From the NCBI GenBank assembly GCA_963965975.1, contig OZ014411.1, positions 7,813,501-7,877,500 of the forward strand: DNA of 64,000 nt, written 5' to 3'. Source of the stretch: Xestospongia bergquistia (lineage: Eukaryota; Porifera; Demospongiae; Haplosclerida; Petrosiidae). Numbering within the stretch: position 1 is the first letter of the stretch; each line of letters opens with the position of its first letter. Positions 37,601 through 52,412 of this stretch are shown piece by piece. A program made the translations under genes and the position numbers. The notes beneath the pieces are model-generated. The model was not told where the DNA came from and made no database searches. It saw only the letters and a list, made by a program, of their open reading frames with translations.

Positions 37601-40600
37601 TTTCTTTCTCATCTTCTGTAAATTCATACTATAAATGTGAACAAAAATGAGTTACTACTGTTTCCTACTTTGTTGTAAGTTGTTGTATTTTAAAACTAAC
37701 TTACAGTTTCTTTAAAGGGAAAATAGACACGAGAAAGTACTTGGTTCTCATAATTAAGCTCATAATTTACTTCAATACTCCGTGTATTTGAAGAAACATA
37801 ACTCCACACTTCATCATCATTTTTATCAACTTTTAGTAATAAAATAATTTAAAACAAACTTATAATTCATCATACCATGATCATCAAGTCTTTTGAGTAC
37901 ATAATAAGCTCTAAACAGTGCTCGATGAACATCTTTATTTCTAAAACACTTAGAAAAAATGTTGTGATATATAATCAGTATTGGTATTGTGATTTTATGC
38001 ATTTCTTGCATGACAATATCAGATATAGGTTCTTACAGTTATGTATAGAATATGGTACAAGAAAATACAATAAATACATAGAACATAATGTATGGGAGGT
38101 TGCAAGGTTGCAATAGCTAATTTACATAAAAATATATCATTATTTATTTTTTTAGAATGGGTTGCCCAACTATAATAAATTTACTTGTTCATATAGCTCT
38201 TTTGTTATAATTTCCTTTAGTTTTGACTTGTGAAGATCCCTTGCAATAATACCACGTATTTGTTTGTGCTCTTTATCTGTTTCTTCTAGCAACACTTCTA
38301 ATAATTCAATAACTTTACATTTCATTGCCAATATTTCAGCTTTATTATTCTACAAAAATTAGAAAGTTGATTACAAAATTTATGAAAATTTATGAAATCA
38401 AAATATTTCTAGATTAAAATAAACATTATATGCAGGACGTTTTAATACATACATAGGAAATAGTATAACTTTCATTAAAACAGCATGCACAGAAAATATG
38501 AGATATAGATCAGAGATACAAGTGCTGTAGAGACTTAAATAATTAAAGTTGTAACTTGTCAGTACAAAGGCAGTTAGCAACATGATCAAGTATAACCTTT
38601 TTACAAACAATATACATCAAAGGTGTACTAGGTACATGTGTGTGAGTGTGTCAAACTCTTTTTTAAAGTAAAGACAAAGATACATGAATTGATAAATAGC
38701 CATAACAACAGTAATATAACTTTAATAAATGTAATAGAACCTGCATATCTGTTTATTCCTAGTGTAATATTATTTAGTATACATCTAGTCAGATGTAGCT
38801 GAGTGAGACTCCTATGCATATGTTAAAATTACATAGATGCATACACAACTAAAAGTACATTTGGATTTTTAATGTAACTATACTCCTTGATATTATTTTA
38901 TAGTCATCATGATTGCATATTATCATACCTCACTTTTATCTACATCACAATCAGTGGAATATTCAAGGACATTGTTAATAAAATCCAGAACCTGATTGTT
39001 AATGACTTCGATCTGATTTTTATGATTACCAGCACACATCTCAATAAGTGCCTAAATTAAACTTTATAACTATATTGTTCAATATGACTATCATAATATA
39101 CAACTAGCTATAGAAGTACCTGGATTCCATCCTTTGTAAGTAAGATGGTTTCTGAGCTAAGACTTGACGTTTGGAATAGGACTGTAATTGCTTCAACAAT
39201 ATTGATTTGCTAATATCATATAATATAAATTTATAATGCAAAAAATATCTAAAGATTGTCTTGTTAACAAGTAACAGCAATATTAATAAGAGCTTGATAG
39301 AACACTCTTATTCAAATAAGCATATTTAAAAACTAAAATGAGTGACCAGTCATGATTATTGTTGTAGTGTTCATTGCAATGATGAATCTTATAAACTATA
39401 AGTAGTTTTTATTTGTGCAATACTAATAATTATGAGCATGTCTATGACAAAATATACAAGCATGTGTGATTAGCTATGACCAGCTTACCTCAGTTGTAGA
39501 GTGTTCTTGATATCTTAAGAGATTTTGCATATCTCTATGTTGTCCATCACATAATTTAGCTATTAGTTTCAAAACAACTCTGACTTGTTCTGTAGAATTT
39601 GCTAGGCAAGGTTTCTATAGAAGATTAATTGGTATGCACAGTCTTTAAAAAAAACAATAAATTACCAACTGATTAGATGGTAATGAAAAAGTTGAATGTT
39701 TTTCATCATTAAGATCCTGTTGATCATTTGAGCTCTTCTTCTCATCTTCTTGAGCTGATGCCTCACTTGAAGTTGACAATGTCTCAACTTCATCTACAAC
39801 AATTTTCACTATTGCTACTGAGCTGTCTATATCTTCATATTCTTTTGAACTTTTGTCTAATCTGATGAAGTGTTTGCATTACCTAATCAAATAATACTCA
39901 CTACTTTACCTTATGTCATAAGTTGGAGATGGTGTAGCTAATTTAATTGTCTTAAGCATTCTGTCCAATAATGTTATGAGTTCCTCTTTCATAATGCTCT
40001 TCTGAATATCGCATTTGTCATTAGTAAGTAGAACACATAGATATGCCATGATTTGAACTGCATAATAATCATCAGAGTTCTGAAGAAGCAAAAGAGCCTA
40101 CACAAATAAAAAAGAAGCAAAAAAGTACAGGCATGATATTTTAAACAAAATAGATATATCAACTTGCTAGTTGGTGATTTAATACAATTTACCTTAGCAA
40201 GACATTGTTCATGACATTGTGAATCATCACTAAAATAATCATTTTAGCATGTAAAAAAGAAAGTGAATGAATACCTTAAAATTACATAATGAAACAAAAT
40301 TTGTAGTATTGTTAATGAGTATTTAAATTGTCGTTGACTGCTTATCTGACACCAACATTTTCTGTTTAAAGCACTTATAATAGAAAGATAACATAGTTAT
40401 ACAAGTGTAATTGTAGTCACCTAAATACTTGAGTCAAAACATCCCAATGTGCATCCACAATGTTTATTTCACCAGTATCTCTAATAATAAAGCAGACAAA
40501 TAGTTTAAACATAACATGTGAAGTTCTTACAACTTTTTTTGAAATTCCTTGAAGAATGTTATAGCTAAGTTTTGGTGATATTCTGCTTTCATTTCTATAC

Positions 40601-43101
40601 AAGTTAGGTCATCTAAATCTATTAAAGATGATATACGTGACAACATCTTATTTTTTCTCATGCACACACTTTGAAAATTTTTAAATGGACTTTGGTAATT
40701 ACGTGTATACCTTTTCCCATCTCATTTCTTCTTGGAGTCCATTCATAGACCATCTTATAGTTTCTTACAAACAATTGGAGCTTCCCATTGATGTGTACTT
40801 CATCATCAGATGTATCTTTACTAATAGTAGTCATTAAATATCTTCTGAATATCTATATATTACTTTACATTAAAGTTCATTTATTACTAGTGCTAACTTG
40901 TGATGTCGCAATTGTGGTGTGTGGTTCCACCTGGTGAGGTATTAAACTATCATCATGATCTTTATTTACAAGTAAGTTTCTAACAGACTGAGCACATACT
41001 AAAGCCTAAAAAGTTTATTTTGAATTTTATTTTAGCAGTAATTTGTCTTACCTTATCAAAATTTGGAACACATACATGAGAGATTTGTAACTGGCTTTTG
41101 CAAAATACTCGACTAGCAACAGAAGTTATTAGTGGTTCTAAACCATAAGTCATATACACAAACTCAGCTCTAAAAGTAGTCTCTTCATTTTCAACTAAGA
41201 GACTAGACCAGATCTACAATTTTTATAAGTTTTAAATATAACACAAGACATTGTAAATAACTTGTTAATTAAATATGATAAAGACTCTTAATGAATGATT
41301 TGCAATTTCAGAATTTATGTATATAGATTTTTAAAATAAAATTAGCCTTTGTTTTATCTTCAAAGAACAAGTACTCAACAGTATACAACCTTTGTTACAT
41401 ATTTGCACAAACTAACATTTTATCAAGGACACATTGCCATTGGACTGTTAACTTCCATACTTTTTTAACAATTGTGTAGATATAATATTTAAATACAATT
41501 CATCCATTTAACTATGATATACTATCTTAGGTTTTCCATAGCATTACAATTCATATTAAATAATATACTGATACACATAAACTGTACCTATGTATCCTAT
41601 ATCATATGTGTACTTACATGGCAGTTCTTAAAGTATGTTTTAAATTGTAAAATTGAGTTTTCGGCAATACAATCTTCAAATGAGGTCACACACTCATTAA
41701 TATGATCCCAAAGACATCTATAATTTTTTTTATAAAGGCAAACAATAAAATAACTTAATCTTTGATTGAAAATTCCTATAATATTTATAACTTACATGTA
41801 CACTTCAGACATAATTTGAGAAATAATCTGATGACAAGGTCTTTCAGTTGCAACATATGCCCCAGTAAGTAAGCGGACAAATGGTGTTTTATGCTCTAAT
41901 AGGATATCTTTGCTACAGATGATCCTGAAATAATGCAAAAATTAAATTATTGAGTAATAAGGTTGATTATTAAATTTATAGAAAAATTGTTCCAGTTCTG
42001 TTTCAAATGACAATTACTTTTATCTTATTCTAATTTTAGCCTTTATTCCCTTAATAACTAAATATATCATGATAGATATAGCCATGCTAACAACCATAGA
42101 GCTTCATTGCATATCTTTTAGTTTGGAAGAATTGATAAACAGTGCATAATTATATTTCATTATAATCTATCCTACTAACCTGACAAGATCATCAAGTGTA
42201 AAAATATCCTGACATATATCTTCTGCAAACCTGCATTTTCCCTCACAAGCAGTTGCTAGCATGTTACAAATACAAAGGAATCTTAAAACTTCAATGTTCT
42301 CTCCAGGGTTCTTTTTATACTATTATTTTGAAAACATCACAAATTGTACACTTGCAATACTTACTTACTTCTACTAACATTTTAATTTTCTTTTGCATTT
42401 CAACTCTGTTCATTAACTTATGGAGTCTCCTATTCTTATAAAATAAACTTGCTATGATGTTTTGATTATCCTTAATAACAGTTGTTTTGCAAGGCTGTAG
42501 CAAAAAAAACTTCAATTACAAATGTAAACATATGACCTTGTATACCTTCATAATGATTTCCAGTGTACAATAGAATCTTAAATACTGTCTAGACAATTCC
42601 AAATTATTTGCAAGCGAATACATTTGCTGAATATTATGTTCACTTAGACAACGACACAACAGAGAATTACCTTCAAAGACCTTTATATATATTTATATAT
42701 ATATATACATAAGTATATAGTTATCTTTGTAGTGTATGATGCACCTTAGTTAGGAGGTTTGCTACAGAGGAAACACCTTTTGTGGCTTTCAATAACTCTT
42801 CAATGTGAGTGAAAACTTTTTCCTTAACCTACAGACATGAACAATTTTGAACGAAAATTTTTGAATTGTATACAAATATCCATATATTAATTATTAATTA
42901 ACGCTGCTTTACAGTAATCAAACTACAATTCAATAGATATAGTGGATACATGATGACTTTGTGTTACCATGTTATTTTTATAGCACATCATTTCCAGGGT
43001 TTTACAAGCATTGATCAGATGGGTTTCAATAACTGGACTCACATCTTTATTGCAATTATTCAGCACAAACAGTATTAAAACTGTGAATATACCTGAAAAT
43101 G

Positions 43102-43181
<80 letters not shown>

Positions 43182-46100
43182 TTCTTATGTATAAGTATTT
43201 TATCTGATATGGCAATGAATTTAAAACATTCATTGAGTATATATACTGGTATTACTTGTAGTAACATTACATATTAACTCACCGCTAAAATAAGCAACAT
43301 TTTGTGCAGCAGTATTTACTTGCATGCTAGACTCAACACTGAAGAAGTTTTGCAGGTCTTTGAATATGTCTTTATTAAAATAATAGAATGTAATAAAATT
43401 GCGTTAATGTAAAAAATTACTATTAACGTAAAGCTTATAAAGTGTAGTCTAAACATTATGTGTAACTTGATCAAAATAAAGATTTATATAACATTAAATT
43501 ATCACATGGTAACATTTATTATTGCAATTATACACATTTTTAGATTTAAAATTTTTAACACATTTGAGTTTAACTTATTAGTATCTTACCATCTTCAACT
43601 AGAGTGCCTTCTAATAACTTCTTCAAATTCGAGCTCTCATCACAAGAACCTTCTTTAATCATCATATTATACATGTCTTTGGAAGCAGGATTGTGAAGGT
43701 AACAATTTGTCTGAACTTGATCAAATAATATGCACTCTTTCTGGATATATATGTCAACAATGAAATCATTAGCTAGCTATAATATAGTATAGATGTCATT
43801 ACCTGATGAATGTCAAAAAGGAGGACAGCACTGGACAGCTTCAATTCTTCGTCATCATAATACATTAAATCTATTAATAATTTAGTTAGCTTTTCTGCAC
43901 CACTATTAAAGCAAGAATAATGGCGGAATTCAAAGCATTTCTGTATAGAATTTGTTTTGGCTCTTATTTGTTTGTTAGGCAGTCTTCTGTTCATGTGGAT
44001 GAAGGAAATTAACAGTGTTCACATTTAAGTCTTTTGCTTACTTATTTTTCAACATGTCATTAACATCCGCATCTTTTATTAGAAGAAACTCAGGTTCAGT
44101 CACATTATGGTCATAAGAGTCTTTGAACATGCATAAAAAATTCTTGAAAATAATGATAAGATTGTTAAGTTATAAATTTGTTGACTTACTCTCAATGCCA
44201 AAAATGAAAGTTTTCTGAAGTAAATATGTAAAAGTTTGATTAATCTAGAAACACAAAATTATATAGATTATGTAGTTGGTCATTGTAAGCACATTTGTAG
44301 AGAGATTGAAAAATTATGCTTTTTATGTACATTAAAATGTAGTATAACTGAATTTTGTTTTTAAACATTTGACTGTTCGAAAATGTTATAAAAGTTTAAA
44401 CAATTCACTAAGGATGTTTTTGTTTGTAGACCTTACACAACATCCATTTCATACACAATTAATGTTTAAGCTAAGTACTTTATGAGTGCATTATACATAG
44501 GTAGGCAGCATAAGATGTATCTGGTTTTATAAGGCAAAAGTAATGTTTTTGTATTAAATACTTAATAAAGTTTTTGAAATCTGTTACCATTGTGTAGGTA
44601 CATAGTTATCTGCATTATATGTTTATATAGTAAAACATAGGTGATTAAAACACATATTTCTGTGATAGTGAGCATGCAAAAAAACATATTTTTATACCTT
44701 ATTTTCACTTGAAAAAATGTCTTGTGAAATTTTTTTCTAAATCTGTTGACTCCTATTACTAATGTCAATAATACATGTGACATTTGTTTTCATTTACCCT
44801 CTGGATACTTATCAGTACCTCCATTTAACATATTGACAAGAACATCAAGGTCAAGATCAGGGTTTTCACTAATATTCCAAAAATATCCATTCTCCAATAT
44901 TGTTTCTATTGCTGCTAGCATTTGACATAGCAATTCATTTTTGTAATGTTCCTCAGTATCTAGCTCCTGTTTCAATGACTTTTAAAAAGAATAAACAATT
45001 AAAAATGACTTACTTCATTATTTCCTAACATCTTCTTAATTGTTGCAAAAAAGCAAACAACATCATTGTCATCTACATTATCAATAGTAAAATCGTTTTT
45101 TCTAAAATTGACAATGTCAGCAGCATGGATTTTATTCTTAGTAAAAAATTTCTTTGCATTATATCTTTTTAGTGAGTCAAGATCTTGCCACAACTGTCAT
45201 ATAAGATAAATGCAATTGCAATGAGTTAAAAATTACTTTACTTACAAAGCAGTAACATAGGTTTTGAACACCTTTGTCAATATAGGCAGCTGTCACTACC
45301 TCCAAATAGGCTGCTTGGACTAATGGATCAATTTTCTCATCTTTCAATATAAGAACAGCTTGTTTGAAAGACACATGGCATTTGATAATGCCAATACAAT
45401 TCTCATTATTGACTCCCTAATAAAATAAATCAATCATGTTAAAAGATATTTAGTATTTTAATACAACTACCTTGCATAACTGACTGAAAAGTTTAAGCTG
45501 AGCAATTAAAAAATTACATTCCATTTCACATTTACTCTAAATGTGTTTTATGATATAGAAATTAGAATGTGATATTGTCAAGGTAACATTACTTACATCA
45601 ATTGAACAGTAGCGACCTATTGGTCCTTTCATTACATCTGGTTTTACAAATACGACATCCTCTCTTCCATTTTCCATGACAAAAATATCAAGTTGATACA
45701 ATGTTTGCTACAATAAATGATTGAATAATTGTAATTAACTGTTTATATAATTACAGAACCATCACAAACTAAATTAATTTTACCTTTTCAATAATGTCTT
45801 GACAAATGACATCTAGTGATTGCAAAAATTAATGTATCAGAGTAAGACAATTATATTGTTTTATTTTTAAGAAAGTGATAAATGTCTATAATTATACAAA
45901 CCTCTGACTTCTTTCCCTCCAGATTGGCAGAGTGCAGTAAGCAAATCAACAAAAAGAATATCCTAAGTATAAAAACAAAAGATTAATTCTTGAAAGGCTG
46001 TTTCATGCATTTATGTGTTATTAGTATTTTAGCAAAAAGGTCTTATTGTCTCATACCATGTATATTAGCTTTTATATGTACATATAAGTAATCTCATTTT

Positions 46101-48445
46101 CTCTTATTTTATTTTATAAATTAATTCATTCCTATGGTATATAGAAATCAACCAAAGTTAACTTAAACTTTATTGTAGTTTCATGTCCATATCACAAATT
46201 ACATAATACAGAGTATACGTGTATTCTTTACAAACACAAAGAATACAAATATTCAATAGGAAACTTCAATCAAATACCACAAACTATATTACTTGTCTTC
46301 TTTAAAGTTCAAGAGATGGCTCTTATGTTATCATAACAATACCTATAGCTTAAATATGACCGTAACATTTTGTCTAGTAGTTAAGGAAAACCATGAATGT
46401 TATGCTTAAATTAGCAGAATCTAAAACTATCACTTAGAAAGTATTAAATTTATTAAACTACCAATTAAAAATGCATTGTCGTAGGGTAACAAACAGACCA
46501 CATGCACACAGACACATGCATAAACGTGAACAGTATCCTGGCTATTGTGAGTCTTGCCTATATGTTATATGTGACAAGTATAAAAACAACTATGTAGTTG
46601 ACTTTTTGTATATAGCTGATTACACATTACTTACATTCATTGCTAATGTATTAAAAGAAATACATTTTATCAGAGAGTCTCTATTTTGAGCAGTCTCTGA
46701 CTTCAGTTTTTCAAACATCAATTGTCCAATGGAACTAAATGAATATGAAAGTAAATTAGTTCTTAATAGGCATTGATATTGTGTTAGTTAAGTAATGGTA
46801 TTAGCTTTGTAGTAACTATTTAGTATTTACATGATTATTGTTTTTAAAACTATATATTTCATAAGCAAACCTTTCATTTCTAATCAATTCAATGAGCACT
46901 TTCTCAACTCCTTTTTCAAAATAAAACTACAAATGTAAGGAATTATATAATTGTAATGATATATAAAGATGCATGAGTATAACAAACAGTACCTCCTCAT
47001 AATAGATATTCAAAAATTTTTGACCTAAATATTTTCGAGTACTAGGACTTCCTGATTGCACAATTGACAGCAACACTTCAGAAATCTCATTGCATAAATG
47101 AACACTTTATTAATTAATATATACAATTATAACTCTACAAAGTATTAAACTCACTCTTTTGACTTGTTAAGTAATTCAATCATCAAATCCAATACCTGCA
47201 TTATTAGGTAATATTAAACTATACATTGGTCATAAACTAACCATGCAAGATTTTAGCATTTTCACTATATAGTTTGAATCTGTTCTTTTTGTCAGCTCAC
47301 TCAATTCTGTCAGAATACCTCTGATTTGTTTTTTGTCAAATAACTTTTTATCACATTGCTACATAAATCAAAATAAATATAATTAGTGCAAAGACAATAG
47401 TCAAGCCTTAATAAATACAAAACAACTAGCTATAATTACTTGTATTTCCTCTTGTAAAAATGACTTAATACCTAACATTATGTACACAGCATGTATGGTT
47501 TCTGGTTTTATCTATATATAGATATATGTCTGTAAGTCATATACACTGAAAATGTTCTTGTTAAACTCACTTTATCAATTTTAAAACAACAATACTGAGT
47601 ATTGTTAGTTTCATCAACCAAACATAACTGTGATTAGAAAAAATAAAATTTATTAAGTTGGGATTGGAAATCTTTATAATTATTTTAAAAATTAAGTAAA
47701 AGTATAAATCCTAAAACATTGCTAGTTTAATTTTAAATTATTATACTTTATCAGCGTTATTGTCAGCAATGTTATACTTACATGATGCCATGTGCAACCA
47801 TTACTGCTCTTTTGGCTATCAGGCTCAGCTGAAATTAAGATATACATTTAAATGTAAATTATGACTATACTAATCACATCACATTTATTGTAAAAAAACT
47901 AACTTTTTATTGATAGAAACATCTTGTCAAATATGTCCTCATACAATATCTTAATCTTGCTTCCTGCCACAATAGGCTTAAAAAGTGAAGACATAATTAT
48001 AAAACAGATTTTGAGTGTGGATTTTGTACACAATGATGTTAAGAAGTATAGAGTGCAGGTAATAGACAACTGTACTTTAATGTGAATTTAATACTATACA
48101 CTGACCCTGAACAATAAACAGTGGAATCTAAGTGTATAAGTTTTACATTAAAGTATGTTATTCTGTCTAGACATTTCCTATATATAAATAGTAGATTATC
48201 ACTAGTACTTGCCTGATACTATAACATTTAGCACTGTAAATGCCTAAAATATGTAGGTTAGACTTCCATAACACAAAAATTGTACTTTAATGAAAAGTAA
48301 TGTATTTAGTTTCCAAGTTCAGAGTTTGAAATCTACAGTTTTATGTTAATATCTTGTTTAAATAATGGAGCTCTGTTATAAATGTATAGATCCTGCATTA
48401 TAAAAGCTTAATGTTTTTATCAAAAATGAATAGACTATGAATCTC

Positions 48446-48500
<55 letters not shown>

Positions 48501-51500
48501 CTTGCTAACATTGGCATACATATTATAACAAATGGAGGTTTAGCTGCATAATATATCAAAAATACTTATAACAATGAAACCATTCATAACCTAAATTAAC
48601 TTCAGCAAAATTTACCTCATCTTTAGTTTGATCATAATAGACAAGATAAAAGTAATACTCTTTCTTCTTTGATTCATCAAATGGTAGTAACTAAAAAAAT
48701 TATACCACTTACATTATACTGTAAATGATGGTATGTACCTCTACAGTAGTGACTTCTTTGTTTACTTTCAAATACTTTTCAGATACAATATGTTTGATAT
48801 ACACCTTTACTCTTGGTAAAATTGAACTATCTATAGGGCAAACAAAATGCTATCACAAAGTGAATCCAATATATGTCTTTTTACAATATTCTATATAATA
48901 ATAATCTAAAATGGAAGACAAACCTAAAAGAGTAACGTACTTAATGTTATTTACTATATTGTGAAACATTAAAATTATGTATAATATTATTACTATATTC
49001 AGATGCAGATTCAGCTGCCTCTATTTGCCACCAACAGTTACAAGAGACAGATTGCTTCTGTTCCAATTGCATTCCATTTGTCTTTTGTTTAAGTCCAACT
49101 GGAATAAATAATTCACTGTAACCGACACTGAAATTTGTTTGTGCATTGTCAGCTTCAACATAACAATATTATATTAGAATTAACCTTCACTAAACTGTGA
49201 TAAAACTTCATCAGATCCTACAACTAGCCCATTTATCTCTACATTCTGTATCCAGACTATACTTCCATCCTGTTCAAATAGAATTTGAGTTCAATTAGTA
49301 TTAGAATTAATGCTGACCATGATGTCTAAGGTTTTCAACATACTAATATCAGACTCCAATTTTAACTGATACTCAGAACTTATAGTTGCCATTTCTAACT
49401 GAAATCTATAACCAAAAAATAAGTGTGATAATGAAAAAATTTGAAAGAATGTGCATGCAATATATCTAAATTTTATTGATATTATAGTTATACTCTTATT
49501 CATTACTATCTACACAGAAATACCTGTTGACTGATTTATCAAAAAAACACAAAACATAGAAGCCTTTTTTAATGATAGATTCCAGCTTAACATTATCATT
49601 CCTACACACCTATATTAAAAGACAAATATAGTTACCAATAACTTCAATTAATCGGCCTACATTTTCTCCACACTTTTTTATTTGAGAAACAATCTTAAAT
49701 AGAGTAGAATAGTCTTCACCTGACTTCTGTCAGTATAATATTAGTATAATATTCAATGTAAAATAATAGACATTATTTTTTTATCAGCTTACAGTTAATT
49801 CCAAGGTATTTTCATTACCAGCTGACAAGTATAATTTTGATGCAACATGACGAAGCTATAAAAAATAATCAATTGCATGCCTTTTGTAAAAATTTTACCA
49901 TACTTTAATCTTTTGCCCATACATTATCTCATATCGATCACTCTAAATATAATAATATAACAACAAACATAATTTTTGTTATTTTTGAGTAGAATGATAT
50001 GTATCTTCTAAAGTTACTATGAAGCAAGTATTACAATTAACAGGACTATAATTACATTGATAATTATATTGTTAATTTTAAAAATAGAGCAATTGAAAAT
50101 AGGTTTTACTTCTTACCTCCAATTTAAACAGAGGAGAAATGTCACTGAAAAAGAATAAAAGTAATAATTAATTTTTGATTGAAAATTAATCAAAATTGAT
50201 TATTATATATTTTCAAACTTCTCAAAACAACATAATAATCTAAACTAAGATGGCCTGGCATGCCAGGTTGAAAAACCAAATTGTACTAATGCATGTTTAT
50301 GGTCTTGTGTAAACCTAGCCACTTCTGTTTCTTTGAGGAAGGGCTAATTATATAATTCTTTTTCTTAATGTTAATGGGATGTTAGGGGCTATATATAAGT
50401 GTCTGCTTTATTGATAGCACAGTATGTAACCTTATTATCAAAGCAGTTTATGAGCTTTTAAAATTTTGCATATAAAACTAGCAAAAAGTTCAATTTTGAA
50501 GCATGTAAAATTGCAGTATGCTTTATATTTTTAAAATAAACTCTTTAAAAAGTCCATATATTAATACTTTGTCAATAGCCATTACAAGTATATATGTTTG
50601 TGCATAAAACATTGTCCTCAATGCAGCTTTTGATGAACAAACATTGAAAATTTACTATAAAAAGCTAAGCAGTAACCTAAATTATATTAATGAATGAATA
50701 GATAATAAAACAATAATATTATAATAATTGTTGCTGACACAAATAGAACTTACTCAAAATTTGAAGAGTTTTCAGGTAAAATTTGAAATGAAGAAACTAG
50801 ATTAAGAAACATATAACGTGTCTATTTTTACCATTGGTGCAGTTTGTGAGCATCTAATCAGTATTTACATTTCTGATATATTTCTGATATATTAAGTCAC
50901 TTACAATAGCTAGATCTATTATAGCTTAGGTTGTTTGAAGGTATGGTAACTTGCCACTTTGAAAAACTGTAACATAAAAGTATTGCAAAGAATGATAATC
51001 ACATGACATATTCCATGGCATGCAGGGCCCAAGTCCAAACTTTACACACATGGCTTTATAACTGGCTTGTTAATAATATATTTTTTATCTTTTAATTATT
51101 ACATTTTGTAGTTTGTTCATTTGTACATTTAGAAATTGTAAAGGAGCTGTTACTATTAAAACAATGCACAAGTCAACTAATATTAAAAACTGTTGGTCTT
51201 TTTATGAGCCATACATTTACTATACATGTAAACTCAGGCAAACAAAATATTTCAGGTATGAATAGCCTTAAAAATTGTATTCTGCTGCATAGTATATTTG
51301 TAATTCGTCCATGCATTCAAATGTTGCTATGGCCATATATTGTTAAATATGTGCGTTACAACAAGTAGCTAATTTTTGGTTTTACAGTGTAATGGCTTGA
51401 AGCCTTGGTGCTGTTTCTTTGATTCAAATATTTTGCTGCTTCTCATCATTGTTTTTATGCCATCTTTTGTTTTTAAATTAATCAGGCAGACTTTGTTATT

Positions 51501-52412
51501 ACTTATTATGATGTTCAAAACTATTTTAGGATCATTTTCTCAAATATGTTTGTTTAATAATGACAACTTAAAATTGAAAGAAAATGATCCTAAGATTGTT
51601 ATGATTGTACAGCTGTTGTTGCTGTAAGGGCACTGTTTTTTGCTAAGGTGTGTGAAGACTGGTGAGTAAGGAAAACTTTAGCGCTGCTCAAAGACGCTTT
51701 GTTACCGATACCGAGGATAGACATTCCAATTCCTATTTCCTATTTCTTCTGCTCACCTTAATTCATATACTTGAAAATTCCAATTAACAACCTATTTGGT
51801 ATAAGGAAGCCGAGGGCGGATATTACAATATACAACCAAAATAAGGAACCTAACCCAACTGGAAACATGTACATCTCGCTGATGCTCATTTGCAATGCTC
51901 GTCTGCACTTACTTTATGCAGTCTTAATTTTCATCAAAAAGACACATAGTCTACAACAATATAATGCGCCATTATTAGTGGGCCTACAGTGTTGAAGTTA
52001 TTAAAGAGTTCAGCAGGCTTTCAATTGGCTAGGCAGAACTGGCTAAAACTAGTAATAACATGTCATATAGGCCAATACGTTACTAAATTTCATAAACGTC
52101 CTGGCTAGGACAAAAAATGGTTATGTGGCATCCATTTACATGTATACATCAGTGTTCATTCCACATTTTTCTTCATAAAAAGACTACATACATAGTTACG
52201 TATTAAACATATTATATTTATATGTGTTTGTTGTATTCATATAATATTATATATAACATGTACATTATATTATCATGAACATAAATAGAAAATACGAGTG
52301 TGTGTGTATGTGTGTGCGTGTATGTAGCTAACCTGTTTGGGTACAAAAATATGTAATCATCTAAATTAGAGTTGAAGAAACTAACAGCATCGCCTTCACG
52401 TATTGTCTCCAT
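34611..52412 (-). CDS. IP3R/RyR-superfamily intracellular cation channel, copy B (complete-looking)
   Basis: Many-exon gene, ATG at 52,412 (METIREGDAVSFFNSNL), stop TAG at 34,611-34,613. Order of parts: N-terminal beta-trefoil/MIR region (52,412-47,500), RIH helical region (47,350-44,000), acidic linker (about 39,660-39,850), RIH-associated exon (39,490-39,615, LCDGQHRDMQNLLRYQ, as in IP3R NHNRDLQNFLRCQ), TM1 (about 37,260-37,320), further TMs (36,450-36,620, 35,783-36,074), pore and S6 (35,542-35,717; 35,274-35,435), CFICG...H...H zinc motif (35,152-35,223; 34,988-35,107) and a Lys-rich coiled coil (34,611-34,889). It should form a tetrameric ER calcium-release channel. The C-terminus is short and IP3R-like; CFICGI and the pore helix recall RyR. 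All exons read are open. The link from exon 1 to the next exon was not resolved. Confidence 0.9.
35274..35717 (-). other. Pore-loop and S6 exons of channel copy B
   Basis: 35,542-35,717 encodes S5 and the pore: KELIFVGLLILSIVLIYAVL, FMSNFFNPDDNLYCNTLWEC, YVTVIREGLLDTFGA. 35,274-35,435 encodes SIPVRYTGQNSPSFHIYSWR, SFIDLSFFVIVTVIGMNVIV, AILVDRFSELRSEK (S6). Alignment with IP3R (CETLLMCIVTVLSHGLRS before the filter) places TFGASI where IP3R and RyR have the GGGVGD/GGGIGD selectivity filter. The intron between the exons is 106 nt, with consensus GTGAGT and TTTTTAG, and no mini-exon with a glycine motif is visible in it. Confidence 0.85.
43101..43180. repeat. (TG)n microsatellite in an intron
   Basis: Interrupted TG run inside an intron of channel copy B. 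The VCVCV and THTHT ORFs on either strand are artefacts of it. Confidence 0.95.
47150..50144 (-). other. Ligand/MIR-region exons of channel copy B
   Basis: Exons resolved with matching splice sites: 50,117-50,144 (DDISPLFKLE), 49,904-49,942 (SDRYEIMYGQKIK), 49,793-49,855 (LRHVASKLYLSAGNENTLEL), then KSGEDYSTLFKIVSQIKKCG, VKLESIIKKGFYVLCFFDKS, FEQDGSIVWIQNVEINGLVV, NGMQLEQKQSVSC, PRVKVYIKHIVSEKYLKVNK and KPIVAGSKIKILYEDIFDKM. The repeated hydrophobic beta pattern (for example VSEKYLKVNKEVTTVE) is MIR-like. At the place of the IP3R RTTGRQS loop this protein reads LLPFDESKKKEYYFYL. At the place of the IP3R KLMREQNILK helix it reads VLDLMIELLNKSKE. Confidence 0.75.
48448..48498. repeat. (TA)n microsatellite in an intron
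   Basis: Pure AT dinucleotide run within an intron of channel copy B. Copy A lacks it at the same place (about 1,745). Confidence 0.95.

Noticed and set aside
42923-43277. ORFs with VCVCV or THTHT runs
   Set aside because: TG microsatellite within an intron of channel copy B.
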